Shown piece after piece: positions 16,952 to 24,337 of a stretch of 64,000 nt of DNA. Each line of letters opens with the position of its first letter. Position 1 is the first letter of the stretch. The notes below the pieces were generated by a model. That model did not search any database. It was not told the DNA's origin and was given only the letters and a program-made list of their open reading frames with translations. The position numbers were made by a program, and so were the translations under genes. The DNA comes from Saccharomonospora amisosensis (GTDB lineage Bacteria; Actinomycetota; Actinomycetes; Mycobacteriales; Pseudonocardiaceae), in contig NZ_JAAOYM010000001.1 of the NCBI RefSeq assembly GCF_011761185.1, forward strand, positions 3,782,001 through 3,846,000. The letters run 5' to 3'.

Positions 16952-18121
16952 GTGGGGCCGGTGAGAACCGAGTTGTTCACCGAGGAACATGAGCTGTTCC
17001 GCGACAGCGTGCGGAGTTTCGTCGAGCAGCGGATCGCACCGCACCTCGAGGAGTGGGAGTGGGCAGGGCGGATCGACCCCGACCTGTGGCGGTCCGCCGG
17101 TGAGCTGGGGTTGCTCGGTCTAGGGGTGCCCGAGAGCTACGGCGGAGGCGGGTCAGCCGACTACCGCTTCCGCTGCGTACTGATGGACGAGCTCGCGCGG
17201 GTGGGCGCGGCGGCGGTCAACGTGGCGCTGGGCGGCTTCGACGATCTCGTCGGTCCGTACCTGGTTGACCTCGGCACCGAGGAACAGAAGCTGCGCTGGC
17301 TGCCCGACCTGTGCGCGGGCCGCAGGCGAGCCGCGATCGCGATGACCGAGCCGGGTGCGGGCAGCGACCTGCGCGGTATCCGCACCACGGCCATCCGCGA
17401 CGGCGAGCACTGGGTACTCAACGGCAGCAAGACCTTCATCACCAGCGGCGGCAGCGCCGACCTGGTCATCGTGGTCGCGCGCACCGACCCGCAAGCGGAT
17501 GCACGCGGGTTCAGTTTGTTGGTCGTGGAAGCGGGCATGCCCGGATTCACCAGGGGCAGAGCGTTGGACAAGCTCGGTCAGCGGGCGGAGGACGTCTCCG
17601 AGCTGTTCTTCGACGACGTGCGCGTGCCCGCGACGAACCTGCTCGGCACCGAGGGCGGCGGCTTCGGCCACCTCATGGAGCGGCTGCCGAGGGAGCGGCT
17701 TTCCATCGCCTACTACGGACTCGCCGCCGCGGAGGCCGCGCTGGAGTGGACGTTGCGGCATGTCAGCCAGCGGACCGCGTTCGGGCAGCCCGTCGCGCAG
17801 TTTCAGCACACGAAGTTCAGCCTCGCCGAGATCGCCACCGAACTCGAGGTCACCCGAACCTACGTGGACCGCGCCGTGCTCGCCCTCAACGCGGGCACCC
17901 TCTCGGCGGTGGACGCGGCCAAGGTCAAGTGGTGGGCGACCGAACTACAGCAACGGGTGCTCGCCCGTTGCCTGCAGTTGCACGGCGGGTACGGCTACAT
18001 GCGTGAGTACCCCATAGCGCGCGCGTTCGTCGACGCCCGCGTGCAGACCATCTACGGCGGCACCACCGAGATCATGAAGGAGATCATCGGCAGGGACCTG
18101 ACTCGTCCCGGTGGAGGCTGA
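16952..18121 (+). CDS. Acyl-CoA dehydrogenase
   Basis: 389 residues, the normal length. It introduces an alpha,beta double bond into acyl-CoA with FAD. The N-terminal helical domain begins LFTEEHELFRDSVRSFVEQ; the FAD/substrate motif AIAMTEPGAGSDLRGIRT is near residue 130, and WVLNGSKTFITSGG follows. The C-terminal helical domain has RTAFGQPVAQFQHTKF and LQLHGGYGYMREYPIARAFVDARVQTIYGGTTEIMKEII; the Glu of GGTTEI region matches the usual catalytic base position. The GTG at 16952 and a second GTG at 16961 are both possible starts. It is separated from the fucose operon by a terminator, so it is not assigned to that pathway. Confidence 0.9.
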   Translation: MGPVRTELFTEEHELFRDSVRSFVEQRIAPHLEEWEWAGRIDPDLWRSAGELGLLGLGVPESYGGGGSADYRFRCVLMDELARVGAAAVNVALGGFDDLVGPYLVDLGTEEQKLRWLPDLCAGRRRAAIAMTEPGAGSDLRGIRTTAIRDGEHWVLNGSKTFITSGGSADLVIVVARTDPQADARGFSLLVVEAGMPGFTRGRALDKLGQRAEDVSELFFDDVRVPATNLLGTEGGGFGHLMERLPRERLSIAYYGLAAAEAALEWTLRHVSQRTAFGQPVAQFQHTKFSLAEIATELEVTRTYVDRAVLALNAGTLSAVDAAKVKWWATELQQRVLARCLQLHGGYGYMREYPIARAFVDARVQTIYGGTTEIMKEIIGRDLTRPGGG

Positions 18122-18150
18122 CCGGTTGCGGGCATACCGCGCGAATGGGC

Positions 18151-18183
18151 AACTCGCGGTCAGGAGCGCAGGACTCGCGGTCA
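18151..18183 (+). repeat. 1.5 copies of the 21-bp dispersed repeat
   Basis: One unit, ACTCGCGGTCAGGAGCGCAG, followed by GGACTCGCGGTCA. It matches the units at 19154-19290 and 24254-24337. It lies 30 bp after the acyl-CoA dehydrogenase stop and just before the AT-rich leader of the FkbM gene, so the FkbM gene is bracketed by this repeat family. Confidence 0.75.
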
Positions 18184-18314
18184 TGATTGCACTCACGACA
18201 CATTCGAGTGAACGAATTCAGCAGCAGCAGCCAGAACGACGAGCATTCACTATCATATCAATTTGAATGCCAGACTGAATTGAAAGTTTCAAATTCTCGA
18301 ATGGAACCCGTAAC

Positions 18315-19136
18315 GTGAATGCCGTGACAACTGCGCGCGATGTACTGAAATACGTATGGACACACCCCGCCAATCAAAGGAAGCGGCTACGCGGCGCAAT
18401 GCGGGCAGCCGCATACCAAGTCCGTGCACGTTTAGGACATCGAACGATGGCCACCCTGGGCGACAACGCCCGAATGTGGGTTGACTTGCACTTCACAAGC
18501 GCGGCTAGCGTAGTTTACGCCAACCCGCCGGACTGGAACGAGATGCAGGCATGGAAGAAGTGGCTGCGTCCGGGTGACCTATTTGTCGACGTGGGTGCCA
18601 ACGTCGGAGTCTATTCACTGTGGGCAGCACAACTGGGCGCGAAGGTCTATTCCCTGGAGCCAAGCCCCGAAGCATTCGACAAGCTCGAGGAGAACGTTGC
18701 GCTGAACGACTTCGCTGTCAAGCCAATGCAATACGCATTGGCTGACCGGCCAGGCAAGATGCTTATTTCCAAGGGCCAGGGAACGGTCAATCACTTGCTA
18801 CGCGACCCGAACGCAGGTGGCGAAGAGGTGCTGGTCGATACACTTGACAACGTACTCGGCGATCAACGTGCGGCAGGCGTGAAGATAGACGTCGAAGGCG
18901 CGGAAAGACTCGTCCTGGAAGGGGCCCAAAACGCGCTCGCCGAACACCGCATCCGGCTGCTCCAACTGGAGTGGAACCGTCGCAGTGAGATCCATTACGG
19001 CGAGACACGGCAACCTGTGCAGCGGCTTCTCAGCAAATACGGCTACCAGTTCCTGCGCCCCGACAGGTACGGGGTCTTACACCCGACCGATCCTTCGGAA
19101 ATGAGCACCGAGGACATCTTTGCTCTCGCACCTTGA
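18315..19136 (+). CDS. FkbM-family methyltransferase
   Basis: 273 residues of the FkbM SAM-dependent methyltransferase family, which usually O-methylates sugars or polyketides. The SAM-binding motif FVDVGANVGVYSLWAAQ is near residue 95, EPSPEAFDKLEENVALN follows, and KIDVEGAERLVLEGAQ is the third motif. The N-terminal 70 residues are basic and helical. Base composition is visibly lower in GC than the neighbours, above all in the 18190-18320 leader, and codon choice includes more A/T-ending codons. Copies of a 21-bp repeat lie on both sides. The start GTG in CGTAACGTG is tentative. Signs of horizontal acquisition are good; its acceptor substrate is unknown. Confidence 0.88.
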   Translation: MNAVTTARDVLKYVWTHPANQRKRLRGAMRAAAYQVRARLGHRTMATLGDNARMWVDLHFTSAASVVYANPPDWNEMQAWKKWLRPGDLFVDVGANVGVYSLWAAQLGAKVYSLEPSPEAFDKLEENVALNDFAVKPMQYALADRPGKMLISKGQGTVNHLLRDPNAGGEEVLVDTLDNVLGDQRAAGVKIDVEGAERLVLEGAQNALAEHRIRLLQLEWNRRSEIHYGETRQPVQRLLSKYGYQFLRPDRYGVLHPTDPSEMSTEDIFALAP

Positions 19137-19153
19137 GGTTCGCCCGCCGACAG

Positions 19154-19290
19154 GACGTCGCGGGCAGGAGCGGGGGACTCGCGGGCAGGAACGCAGGACT
19201 CGCGGGCAGGAACGCAGGACTCGCGGGCAGGAACGCAGGACTCGCGGGCAGGAACGCAGGACTCGCGGGCAGGAGCGGGGGACTCGCGGC
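19154..19290 (+). repeat. 21-bp tandem repeat array, six copies
   Basis: The core GGGCAGG recurs at 19162, 19183, 19204, 19225, 19246 and 19267, an exact 21-bp period. The unit is GACTCGCGG, then G, then CAGGAACGCAG; the outer copies end in GAGCGGGG. Being a multiple of three it stays open in frame with the downstream folP2 gene, where it would encode RGQERRT repeats. The array fills the gap between the FkbM gene and folP2. Confidence 0.9.
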
Positions 19291-19320
19291 GGGCGGGGGC
19301 GATTAGAGTCGCTAGTCGTG

Positions 19321-20184
19321 GTGGCTCTGCGATTCCGAGGTCGTGCGGTGAACCGCGACCGTGCGCTTGTCATGGCGATCGTCAACCGGACCCCGGACTC
19401 CTTCTACGACCGTGGCGCCACCTACGAGCTCGACCAGGCGCTGCGTGCGGTGGACTCCGTCGTGGCCGACGGGGCGGACATCGTCGACATCGGTGGTGTC
19501 AAGGCCGGGCCAGGCAGCGAGGTGGACATCGATGAGGAGATCCGGCGCGTGGTGCCGGTCGTGGCGGCCGTCCGATCCCGGCATCCCGACCTGGTGATCA
19601 GCGTGGACACTTGGCGCGCGGAGGTGGGCAGGCAGGCGTGCGAGGAGGGCGCCGACCTGATCAACGACACCTGGCAGGCAGCCGATCCCGGGCTCGCCGA
19701 GGTCGCCGCCGAGTACGGAGCCGGGTACGTCTGCTCCCACACCGGCGGGGCGCGGCCTCGCACCCTGCCACATCGCGTGCGCTACACCGACGTCGTCGCG
19801 GCCGTCGCCGAGGAGGTCACCGGCAAGGCCGAACGACTCGTGCGGCTCGGCGTGCCCCGCGAGGGAATCCTCGTGGACCCGACGCACGACTTCGGCAAGA
19901 ACACCTGGCACGGCCTGGAACTGCTGCGCAGGCTCAGCGAGCTGACCGCCACTGGCTGGCCGGTGCTGCTCGCGCTGTCGAACAAGGACTTCGTAGGGGA
20001 GACACTCGGAGCTCGGCTCACCGACCGCGTCGACGGCACGCTCGCGGCCACGGCCGTCGCCGCGTGGCAGGGCGCCGCCGTCTTCCGCGCCCACGAGGTC
20101 CGGCGCACCAGGCAGGTCGTGGACATGGTCGCGAGCATCGCGGGTACCCAGCCGCCCGCGCTGTGCCTTCGCGGCCTTACCTGA
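19321..20184 (+). CDS. folP2: Dihydropteroate synthase paralogue (FolP2-like)
   Basis: About 287 residues, a TIM-barrel pterin-binding protein. MAIVNRTPDSFYDRGATYE is the DHPS signature near residue 17, with DGADIVDIGGVKAGPGSEV, SVDTWRAEVGRQACEEGADLINDTW, DPTHDFGKNTWHG and ALSNKDFVGETLG. The wording (IGGVKAGPG rather than IGGESTRPG) fits the actinobacterial FolP2 group, whose mycobacterial member is reported to lack DHPS activity, so folate synthesis should not be assumed. GTG at 19318 or 19321 is taken as start; the frame remains open through the upstream repeat array to 19120, overlapping the FkbM gene. Confidence 0.87.
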   Translation: MALRFRGRAVNRDRALVMAIVNRTPDSFYDRGATYELDQALRAVDSVVADGADIVDIGGVKAGPGSEVDIDEEIRRVVPVVAAVRSRHPDLVISVDTWRAEVGRQACEEGADLINDTWQAADPGLAEVAAEYGAGYVCSHTGGARPRTLPHRVRYTDVVAAVAEEVTGKAERLVRLGVPREGILVDPTHDFGKNTWHGLELLRRLSELTATGWPVLLALSNKDFVGETLGARLTDRVDGTLAATAVAAWQGAAVFRAHEVRRTRQVVDMVASIAGTQPPALCLRGLT

Positions 20185-20267
20185 GCGGGCAGGCACCACT
20201 CGACCTGCTCGCCGCCGCCGCGCCTGCGTACTCGCATATCTTTTCCCGGCCTGGGTACCTCAACGGC

Positions 20268-20693
20268 ATGGCCGAATTCGAGCACCGCAGGACCATCCCC
20301 GCGCGAGCGCGGACCGTGTTCGATGTCGCGGCGGAGGAGCCGACCCTGAACGAATGGGCTCCGGACGGTGTTGAGGTAGAGCCGGAGGGGCCCGGCACGC
20401 TGCACGCGTGGGTTTCCAGCGGCAGCGAGGTGTACGACACGACCGGCTATGTCGAGGCCGACCCCGACCGGTTGCGGCTGGAGTGGGGTGGCACGGAACA
20501 CGACTACGAGGGTTGGCTTCAGGTCGAACCCGACGCGAGCACGCCGGAACGCAGTGTCGCGACACTGCATCTGACCTTCGCAGGCGAGCAGCCCGAGACA
20601 TTCGGCGGTGAAGCTAGCGAGCAAGCCGACCGCAGGGTTGCCGAGGCGCTGGACCGGCTCGCGGCACTCGCGGTCGAACGCGCGGGAGGCTGA
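20268..20693 (+). CDS. SRPBCC-family (polyketide cyclase/START-like) protein
   Basis: 141 residues with the START/Bet v1-like fold: FEHRRTIPARARTVFDVAAEEPTLNEWAP at the N-terminus, beta strands through DTTGYVEADPDRLRLEWGG and a long C-terminal helix with EQADRRVAEALDRLAAL. Such proteins bind small hydrophobic ligands. No catalytic residues can be named. It lies 5 bp before an NAD-dependent epimerase/dehydratase and is probably co-transcribed with it. Confidence 0.8.
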   Translation: MAEFEHRRTIPARARTVFDVAAEEPTLNEWAPDGVEVEPEGPGTLHAWVSSGSEVYDTTGYVEADPDRLRLEWGGTEHDYEGWLQVEPDASTPERSVATLHLTFAGEQPETFGGEASEQADRRVAEALDRLAALAVERAGG

Positions 20694-20698
20694 TCGCC

Positions 20699-21778
20699 AT
20701 GAACCAGCCGAGGACCGACGGCTTACGTGTCGTCGTCACCGGAGCGACCGGCAACATCGGAACGAGCGTGGTCGACGCGCTCAGCGACGACTCACGTGTC
20801 GGGTCGATCGTCGGGATCGCACGCAGACAGCCGGAATGGACCCGGCCGAAGCTGCTCGTCGAGCCGTTGGATCTCACGACAGCGCCACGGGACCGCCTCG
20901 ACGGCGTCCTCGACGGGGCTGACGTGGTCATCCACCTCGCCTGGCTGTTCCAGCCCACCCACGACCCGGCCGCCACCTGGCGCGCCAACGTCATCGGCGC
21001 CATGCGGGTGTTCGAAGCCGTCGCGCGCTGCGGGGTGCCCGCGCTGGTGTACTCCTCGTCGGTCGGCGCATACTCCCCCGGCCCCAAGGACCGGCCGGTG
21101 GACGAGCGCTGGCCGACACACGGTTGGCCCGGCGCCGCCTACACCAGGGAGAAGGCATACCTTGAGCGGGCGCTGGACGCCTTCGCCGCCTCCCACCGCG
21201 ACATCAGGGTGGCTCGGCTTCGCCCGGCGTTCGTGTTCAAGCGAGAGTCGGCACAGCAACAGCGCAGGTTGTTCGCGGGCCCGTTCGTGCCGGGTTTTCT
21301 AGCCCGGCCGGAGCTGATTCCGTTCGTGCCCAACGTGCCAGGGCTTCGCATGCAGGCGGTGCATTCCGCTGACATCGGTGAGGCCTTTCGTCTCGCGGCA
21401 CTCAATCCGGTGCGGGGAGCCTTCAACGTCGCGGCGGATCCGGTCGTCGACGCCGCGCTGCTGGCAAACCTACTGCACGCACGTACCGTTCCTGTGCCCG
21501 TGAGCGTCGTGCGGGCCGCGGTGGCCGCCGCGTGGCGGATGCACGCCGTTCCCGCCTCGCCGGACCTGTTCGACGCCGTGCTACGAATCCCGATCATGGA
21601 CACCACGCGTGCGCGCACCGATCTTGGCTGGCACCCCCGGTACTCGGCGAAGGACGCGCTCGGCGACTTCCTCGCGGGACTGCGTGAACGTAGCGGGATG
21701 GACACCCCGCCACTGGCTCCGTCGGTGCGGGGCGGGCGACTCGGTGAGGTCGCGACCGGTGTCGGCAGCAGGCCCTGA
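20699..21778 (+). CDS. NAD-dependent epimerase/dehydratase (extended SDR)
   Basis: 359 residues. The Rossmann motif GATGNIGTS lies near residue 15. A putative catalytic Ser is in VYSSSVGAYSP and Tyr/Lys in AAYTREKAYLE near residue 145-153. It is a member of the extended SDR group that acts on nucleotide sugars or small carbonyl compounds; no sugar-specific motif is visible. The last 40 residues are low-complexity. The neighbouring SRPBCC gene suggests small-molecule metabolism rather than cell-wall sugars. The start ATG follows the previous stop by 5 bp with weak ribosome-site support. Confidence 0.85.
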   Translation: MNQPRTDGLRVVVTGATGNIGTSVVDALSDDSRVGSIVGIARRQPEWTRPKLLVEPLDLTTAPRDRLDGVLDGADVVIHLAWLFQPTHDPAATWRANVIGAMRVFEAVARCGVPALVYSSSVGAYSPGPKDRPVDERWPTHGWPGAAYTREKAYLERALDAFAASHRDIRVARLRPAFVFKRESAQQQRRLFAGPFVPGFLARPELIPFVPNVPGLRMQAVHSADIGEAFRLAALNPVRGAFNVAADPVVDAALLANLLHARTVPVPVSVVRAAVAAAWRMHAVPASPDLFDAVLRIPIMDTTRARTDLGWHPRYSAKDALGDFLAGLRERSGMDTPPLAPSVRGGRLGEVATGVGSRP

Positions 21779-21821
21779 GACGAAAGGCATCGGTATTCGG
21801 GACCTTTTCGCCCAGCCCCGG

Positions 21822-23003
21822 TCAGATCCGTCGCCCCGGTGGCTGTGGTGAGGTGAGGTCCGAACCACCTTGGCTCCAGCCCGCGTCCGTCCCCCGTAGA
21901 GTCACCACGCGGCTGATGTCGGTCGGGCTGACGATGCCGACGAGCCGGTCGTCCTCGAAAACCAGCGCCCTGCCGTCGGTGCAACCTTCCATGCGGCGCA
22001 GGAGGTCGATCAGCGGCTCCTCAGGTGTCGCCGTGGGGATCTGGTCGGGAGGGCACGCCGCCTGCCGCAAAGGTGTCGCGTCCCGCTGCTGGGCAGGCAC
22101 TGAGCGCAGCCGGTTCAGAGTAACCAGCCCCTCCACCCCACCACGGGCATCCAGCAGCGGAAAGGCCGAGTGCTTGCGCGACAACGCCACCTCGTCAAGG
22201 AATCGCCGCACCGACATGTCGCCGTCGGTGGTGTCCGGGTCACGGGTCATCACGTCGGCGACGGCTACGTCCGCGAGCATCGCGCCCAGTCGGGCCTGCC
22301 GCTCCTCAGCGCTGGCCATGCTGGTGATGAAAAGCCCGATCAGGATCCACCACAGGCCGTCGCCGACGCCCGCGAACAGCAGCCGCCAGGTGCCGAGCAG
22401 GATCAGGGCGAAGCCGAAGACTCGGCCTGCCCTCGCGCTCCACACAGCGGCGCGCGTACGATCACCGCGCCATGCCCACAGCGCGGCCCGCAGGACGCGT
22501 CCTCCGTCCAGCGGCGCGGCGGGCACGAGGTTGAACGCGGCCAGCACCACGTTGATGAGTGCGAGATAGCCCGCCGTCGCCACGAGCAAGGTGGTGGCGT
22601 CGACAGCCACCAACAGCCAGGCGATGAGTCCGAACAGCGCGGCTGTCAGCAGGCTCGCCAGCGGTCCCGCCCCCGCGATACGCAATTCGGCGCCTGGCGT
22701 GCGAGCCTCGCTGCGTAGTTTCGCGACACCCCCGAGCAACCACAGCGTGATGTCCTCCACCTCGATCCCGTTGCGCCGCGCGACGACGGCGTGCGACAGC
22801 TCGTGTGCCAGCAGTGAGACCAGGAAAAGCACCGCCGCCACAACCGCGGCCAGCAGGTAGACCCACGTCGAGTAGCCGGGCACGAGAAGCGGCCACCGTG
22901 CGAAACCGAGGGCGAACACCAGCACCAGGAGGATGCCGAGCACGCTCCAGTGCACTCCGACCCGGACACCCGCGACCGTACCGAGCTTGATCGTCGGGTT
23001 CAT
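21822..23003 (-). CDS. Site-2 protease family membrane metalloprotease with CBS pair
   Basis: 393 residues. Six or so hydrophobic segments fill residues 15-245. The zinc motif HELSH sits in SLLAHELSHAVVARRNGI, and the second metal-site motif is NLVPAAPLDGGRVLRA. Two CBS motifs follow (VADVMTRDPDTTDGDMSV and the segment ending RLVGIVSPTDISRVV), which probably sense adenine nucleotides. It belongs to the actinobacterial Rip3-type group. It probably cleaves a membrane-bound anti-sigma or similar protein. It is divergent from the Rho_N protein gene. Confidence 0.92.
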   Translation of the reverse strand: MNPTIKLGTVAGVRVGVHWSVLGILLVLVFALGFARWPLLVPGYSTWVYLLAAVVAAVLFLVSLLAHELSHAVVARRNGIEVEDITLWLLGGVAKLRSEARTPGAELRIAGAGPLASLLTAALFGLIAWLLVAVDATTLLVATAGYLALINVVLAAFNLVPAAPLDGGRVLRAALWAWRGDRTRAAVWSARAGRVFGFALILLGTWRLLFAGVGDGLWWILIGLFITSMASAEERQARLGAMLADVAVADVMTRDPDTTDGDMSVRRFLDEVALSRKHSAFPLLDARGGVEGLVTLNRLRSVPAQQRDATPLRQAACPPDQIPTATPEEPLIDLLRRMEGCTDGRALVFEDDRLVGIVSPTDISRVVTLRGTDAGWSQGGSDLTSPQPPGRRI

Positions 23004-23029
23004 AGGTTGCTCACCTCTGCTTTCGCGCG

Positions 23030-23053
23030 GTTAACCTTTCGCGCGGCGGGTTA
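23030..23053 (+). promoter_or_regulatory. Possible SigB/SigF-like promoter before the Rho_N gene
   Basis: GTTA (23030-23033), a 14-bp spacer and GGGTTA (23048-23053) lie 38 bp upstream of the ATG at 23091. The match to GTTT-N14-16-GGGTAT is weaker than at the other sites in this window. Confidence 0.35.
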
Positions 23054-23090
23054 CCCGAAAGCAGGACACGCCAGACGTGTGGAGGCAGTA

Positions 23091-23318
23091 ATGGTGACTG
23101 AAAGTGGTGACCTGCAACGCATGACGATGGCCGAGCTGGCGAGGGAAGCACACCGGGTAGGCATCGCGAACGTGCAGCACATGAGCACGCAGGAGCTGAT
23201 CGAGGCGATCGAGCAGCAGCGCGAAACCAACGCACTGCAACCGCTGGAGCCACCCCCGCGGGAAAACTGGTCCGAGGACACCAGCATGCCGCGGGGCTGG
23301 GAGAACTTCCCCGGTTGA
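23091..23318 (+). CDS. Small Rho-N-terminal-domain-like protein
   Basis: 75 residues. TMAELAREAHRVGIANVQHMSTQELIEAIEQQ (residues 12-43) matches the Rho_N/SAP helix-extension-helix fold, in which a short helical bundle binds nucleic acid. The C-terminal 30 residues are Pro-rich and polar. GGAGG nine bases before the ATG makes the start secure. Small stand-alone Rho_N proteins are common in actinobacterial stress regulons; its partner is unknown. It is divergent from the site-2 protease. Confidence 0.8.
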   Translation: MVTESGDLQRMTMAELAREAHRVGIANVQHMSTQELIEAIEQQRETNALQPLEPPPRENWSEDTSMPRGWENFPG

Positions 23319-23340
23319 GTTGTCGTCGGCGTTACCGCCG

Positions 23341-23754
23341 CTACTGCTGTTGCTGCTTGGCCAGATCCACGCTCGCCGTCTGCGCGACCTGCAGCTCGCG
23401 GCCGAGTGCGGAGCTCATTCGGTGTGCCCGCGAAAGCGCCGAGGTCACCTCGAAGATCGATTCGGTCAGTTCGTCGTACCCGGCCGCTGCCGGGCTTTCC
23501 CCGCCGAGCGTGCCCGTCCACAGCCGTTCCTCGAGCCAGATCCCCAGCTCCGGCAGGCACCTGGTGATGCTCTCGACAACGAGCTTCAACGAGCCGAGCA
23601 CCTCGTGCATCTCGCCTGCGCTTGCCAGGCTGTCGGCGTCCACAGTGCTCGATGTGCGCAGGTAGAGGGCCCGGGCGGCCTCCTCGGCTCGGGCGGCCAG
23701 TTCGGCGGGTGTGTCATCGACACCGCTGTTACCGGTTAGGTCCATCGTCGGCAT
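23341..23754 (-). CDS. Hypothetical helical protein
   Basis: 137 residues; family not recognised. It is almost wholly helical with heptad-like hydrophobics (AELAARAEEAARALYLRTSS, EMHEVLGSLKLVVESITRCL, SIFEVTSALSRAHRMSSALG), and ends in AKQQQQ. It has no signal peptide or membrane segment. It may be a small coiled-coil or surface-associated stress protein. A second ATG at 23745 has better ribosome-site spacing. A GTTT-N16-GGGTAG promoter lies upstream, suggesting stress-sigma control. Confidence 0.7.
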   Translation of the reverse strand: MPTMDLTGNSGVDDTPAELAARAEEAARALYLRTSSTVDADSLASAGEMHEVLGSLKLVVESITRCLPELGIWLEERLWTGTLGGESPAAAGYDELTESIFEVTSALSRAHRMSSALGRELQVAQTASVDLAKQQQQ

Positions 23755-23787
23755 GTCCCTTACATCAAGCGGACTCGCGCCGGGTGA

Positions 23788-23813
23788 CTACCCAGTACCC
23801 ACCGTGGCCAAAC
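23788..23813 (-). promoter_or_regulatory. SigB/SigF-like promoter
   Basis: On the minus strand GTTT (23813-23810), a 16-bp spacer and GGGTAG (23793-23788), 34 bp upstream of the start of the helical hypothetical gene. It fits the pattern of general-stress sigma factors. Confidence 0.5.
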
Positions 23814-23816
23814 CGT

Positions 23817-24131
23817 TCAACTCCCCCGGTTCTCGCCGAGTTCGTCAGCAATCGGATGCCCGGGTACATCTTTCTCCCGCTGAGCGAGTCCGGGCTTGTC
23901 GTGCAGGCGGCGCCGTGCGGCCTCCTCGCTCGCGTCCGGACCAGCGTCGAAGGACACCGACTGCTTTACCTCGGTGAGGTTGGAGTACACCACGGGAGGG
24001 ATCGCCCGCAACGCCTTCAGCGTCGCCCCGTCGGCCTCGGCGTGCTCGGCCTGCCGCAGCAGTTGCGACTTGTCGGCGGGAAAGTCCGCCTCGGACAGCG
24101 CGGTGCGCAGCCGTTCGACGGTGGTTGCCAT
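23817..24131 (-). CDS. DUF2795-domain protein
   Basis: 104 residues. ALSEADFPADKSQLLRQAEHAEADGATLKALRAIP then VVYSNLTEVKQSV is a DUF2795 module of the kind often seen as a small helical domain in actinobacterial stress proteins. The remaining C-terminal 45 residues are polar and charged. The chosen ATG has GGAGGTGAG nine bases upstream; a longer frame to 24197 lacks such a site. Function unknown. Confidence 0.8.
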   Translation of the reverse strand: MATTVERLRTALSEADFPADKSQLLRQAEHAEADGATLKALRAIPPVVYSNLTEVKQSVSFDAGPDASEEAARRRLHDKPGLAQREKDVPGHPIADELGENRGS

Positions 24132-24253
24132 CGTGCTCACCTCCGGTGATCGCCTACCCCGCACCACCTTGGGCGAAACGCCGGAACCAGGGTCCATGCG
24201 GGACGGTCTGAGACTGAGCCGACTGAGCCGACTGAGCCGCAGCCGAACCGGGG

Positions 24254-24337
24254 AACTCGCGGACGGGAGCGCAGGACTCGCGGACGGGAGCGCAGGACTC
24301 GCGGACGGGAGCGGGGGACTCGCGGACGGGAGCGGGC
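24254..24337 (+). repeat. 21-bp tandem repeat array, four copies
   Basis: GGACGGG recurs at 24261, 24282, 24303 and 24324, an exact 21-bp period. The unit is GACTCGCGG, then A, then CGGGAGCGCAG, differing from the 19.2-kb array at about four positions. A separate 9-bp tandem repeat (GACTGAGCC three times, 24212-24238) precedes it. The array abuts the stop of the MocR gene at 24338 and fills the gap before the DUF2795 gene. Confidence 0.9.

Noticed and set aside
16952-18121. Acyl-CoA dehydrogenase as part of the fucose operon
   Set aside because: It lies beyond a strong hairpin and no acyl-CoA chemistry is needed for the pathway.
19120-19320. In-frame N-terminal extension of FolP2 encoded by the 21-bp array (RGQERRT repeats)
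   Set aside because: It would overlap the FkbM gene's 3' end and the repeat occurs elsewhere in non-coding gaps, so it is more likely a minisatellite; kept only as a finding.
19154-24337. CRISPR arrays
   Set aside because: The 21-bp units are directly tandem with no unique spacers and no cas genes nearby.
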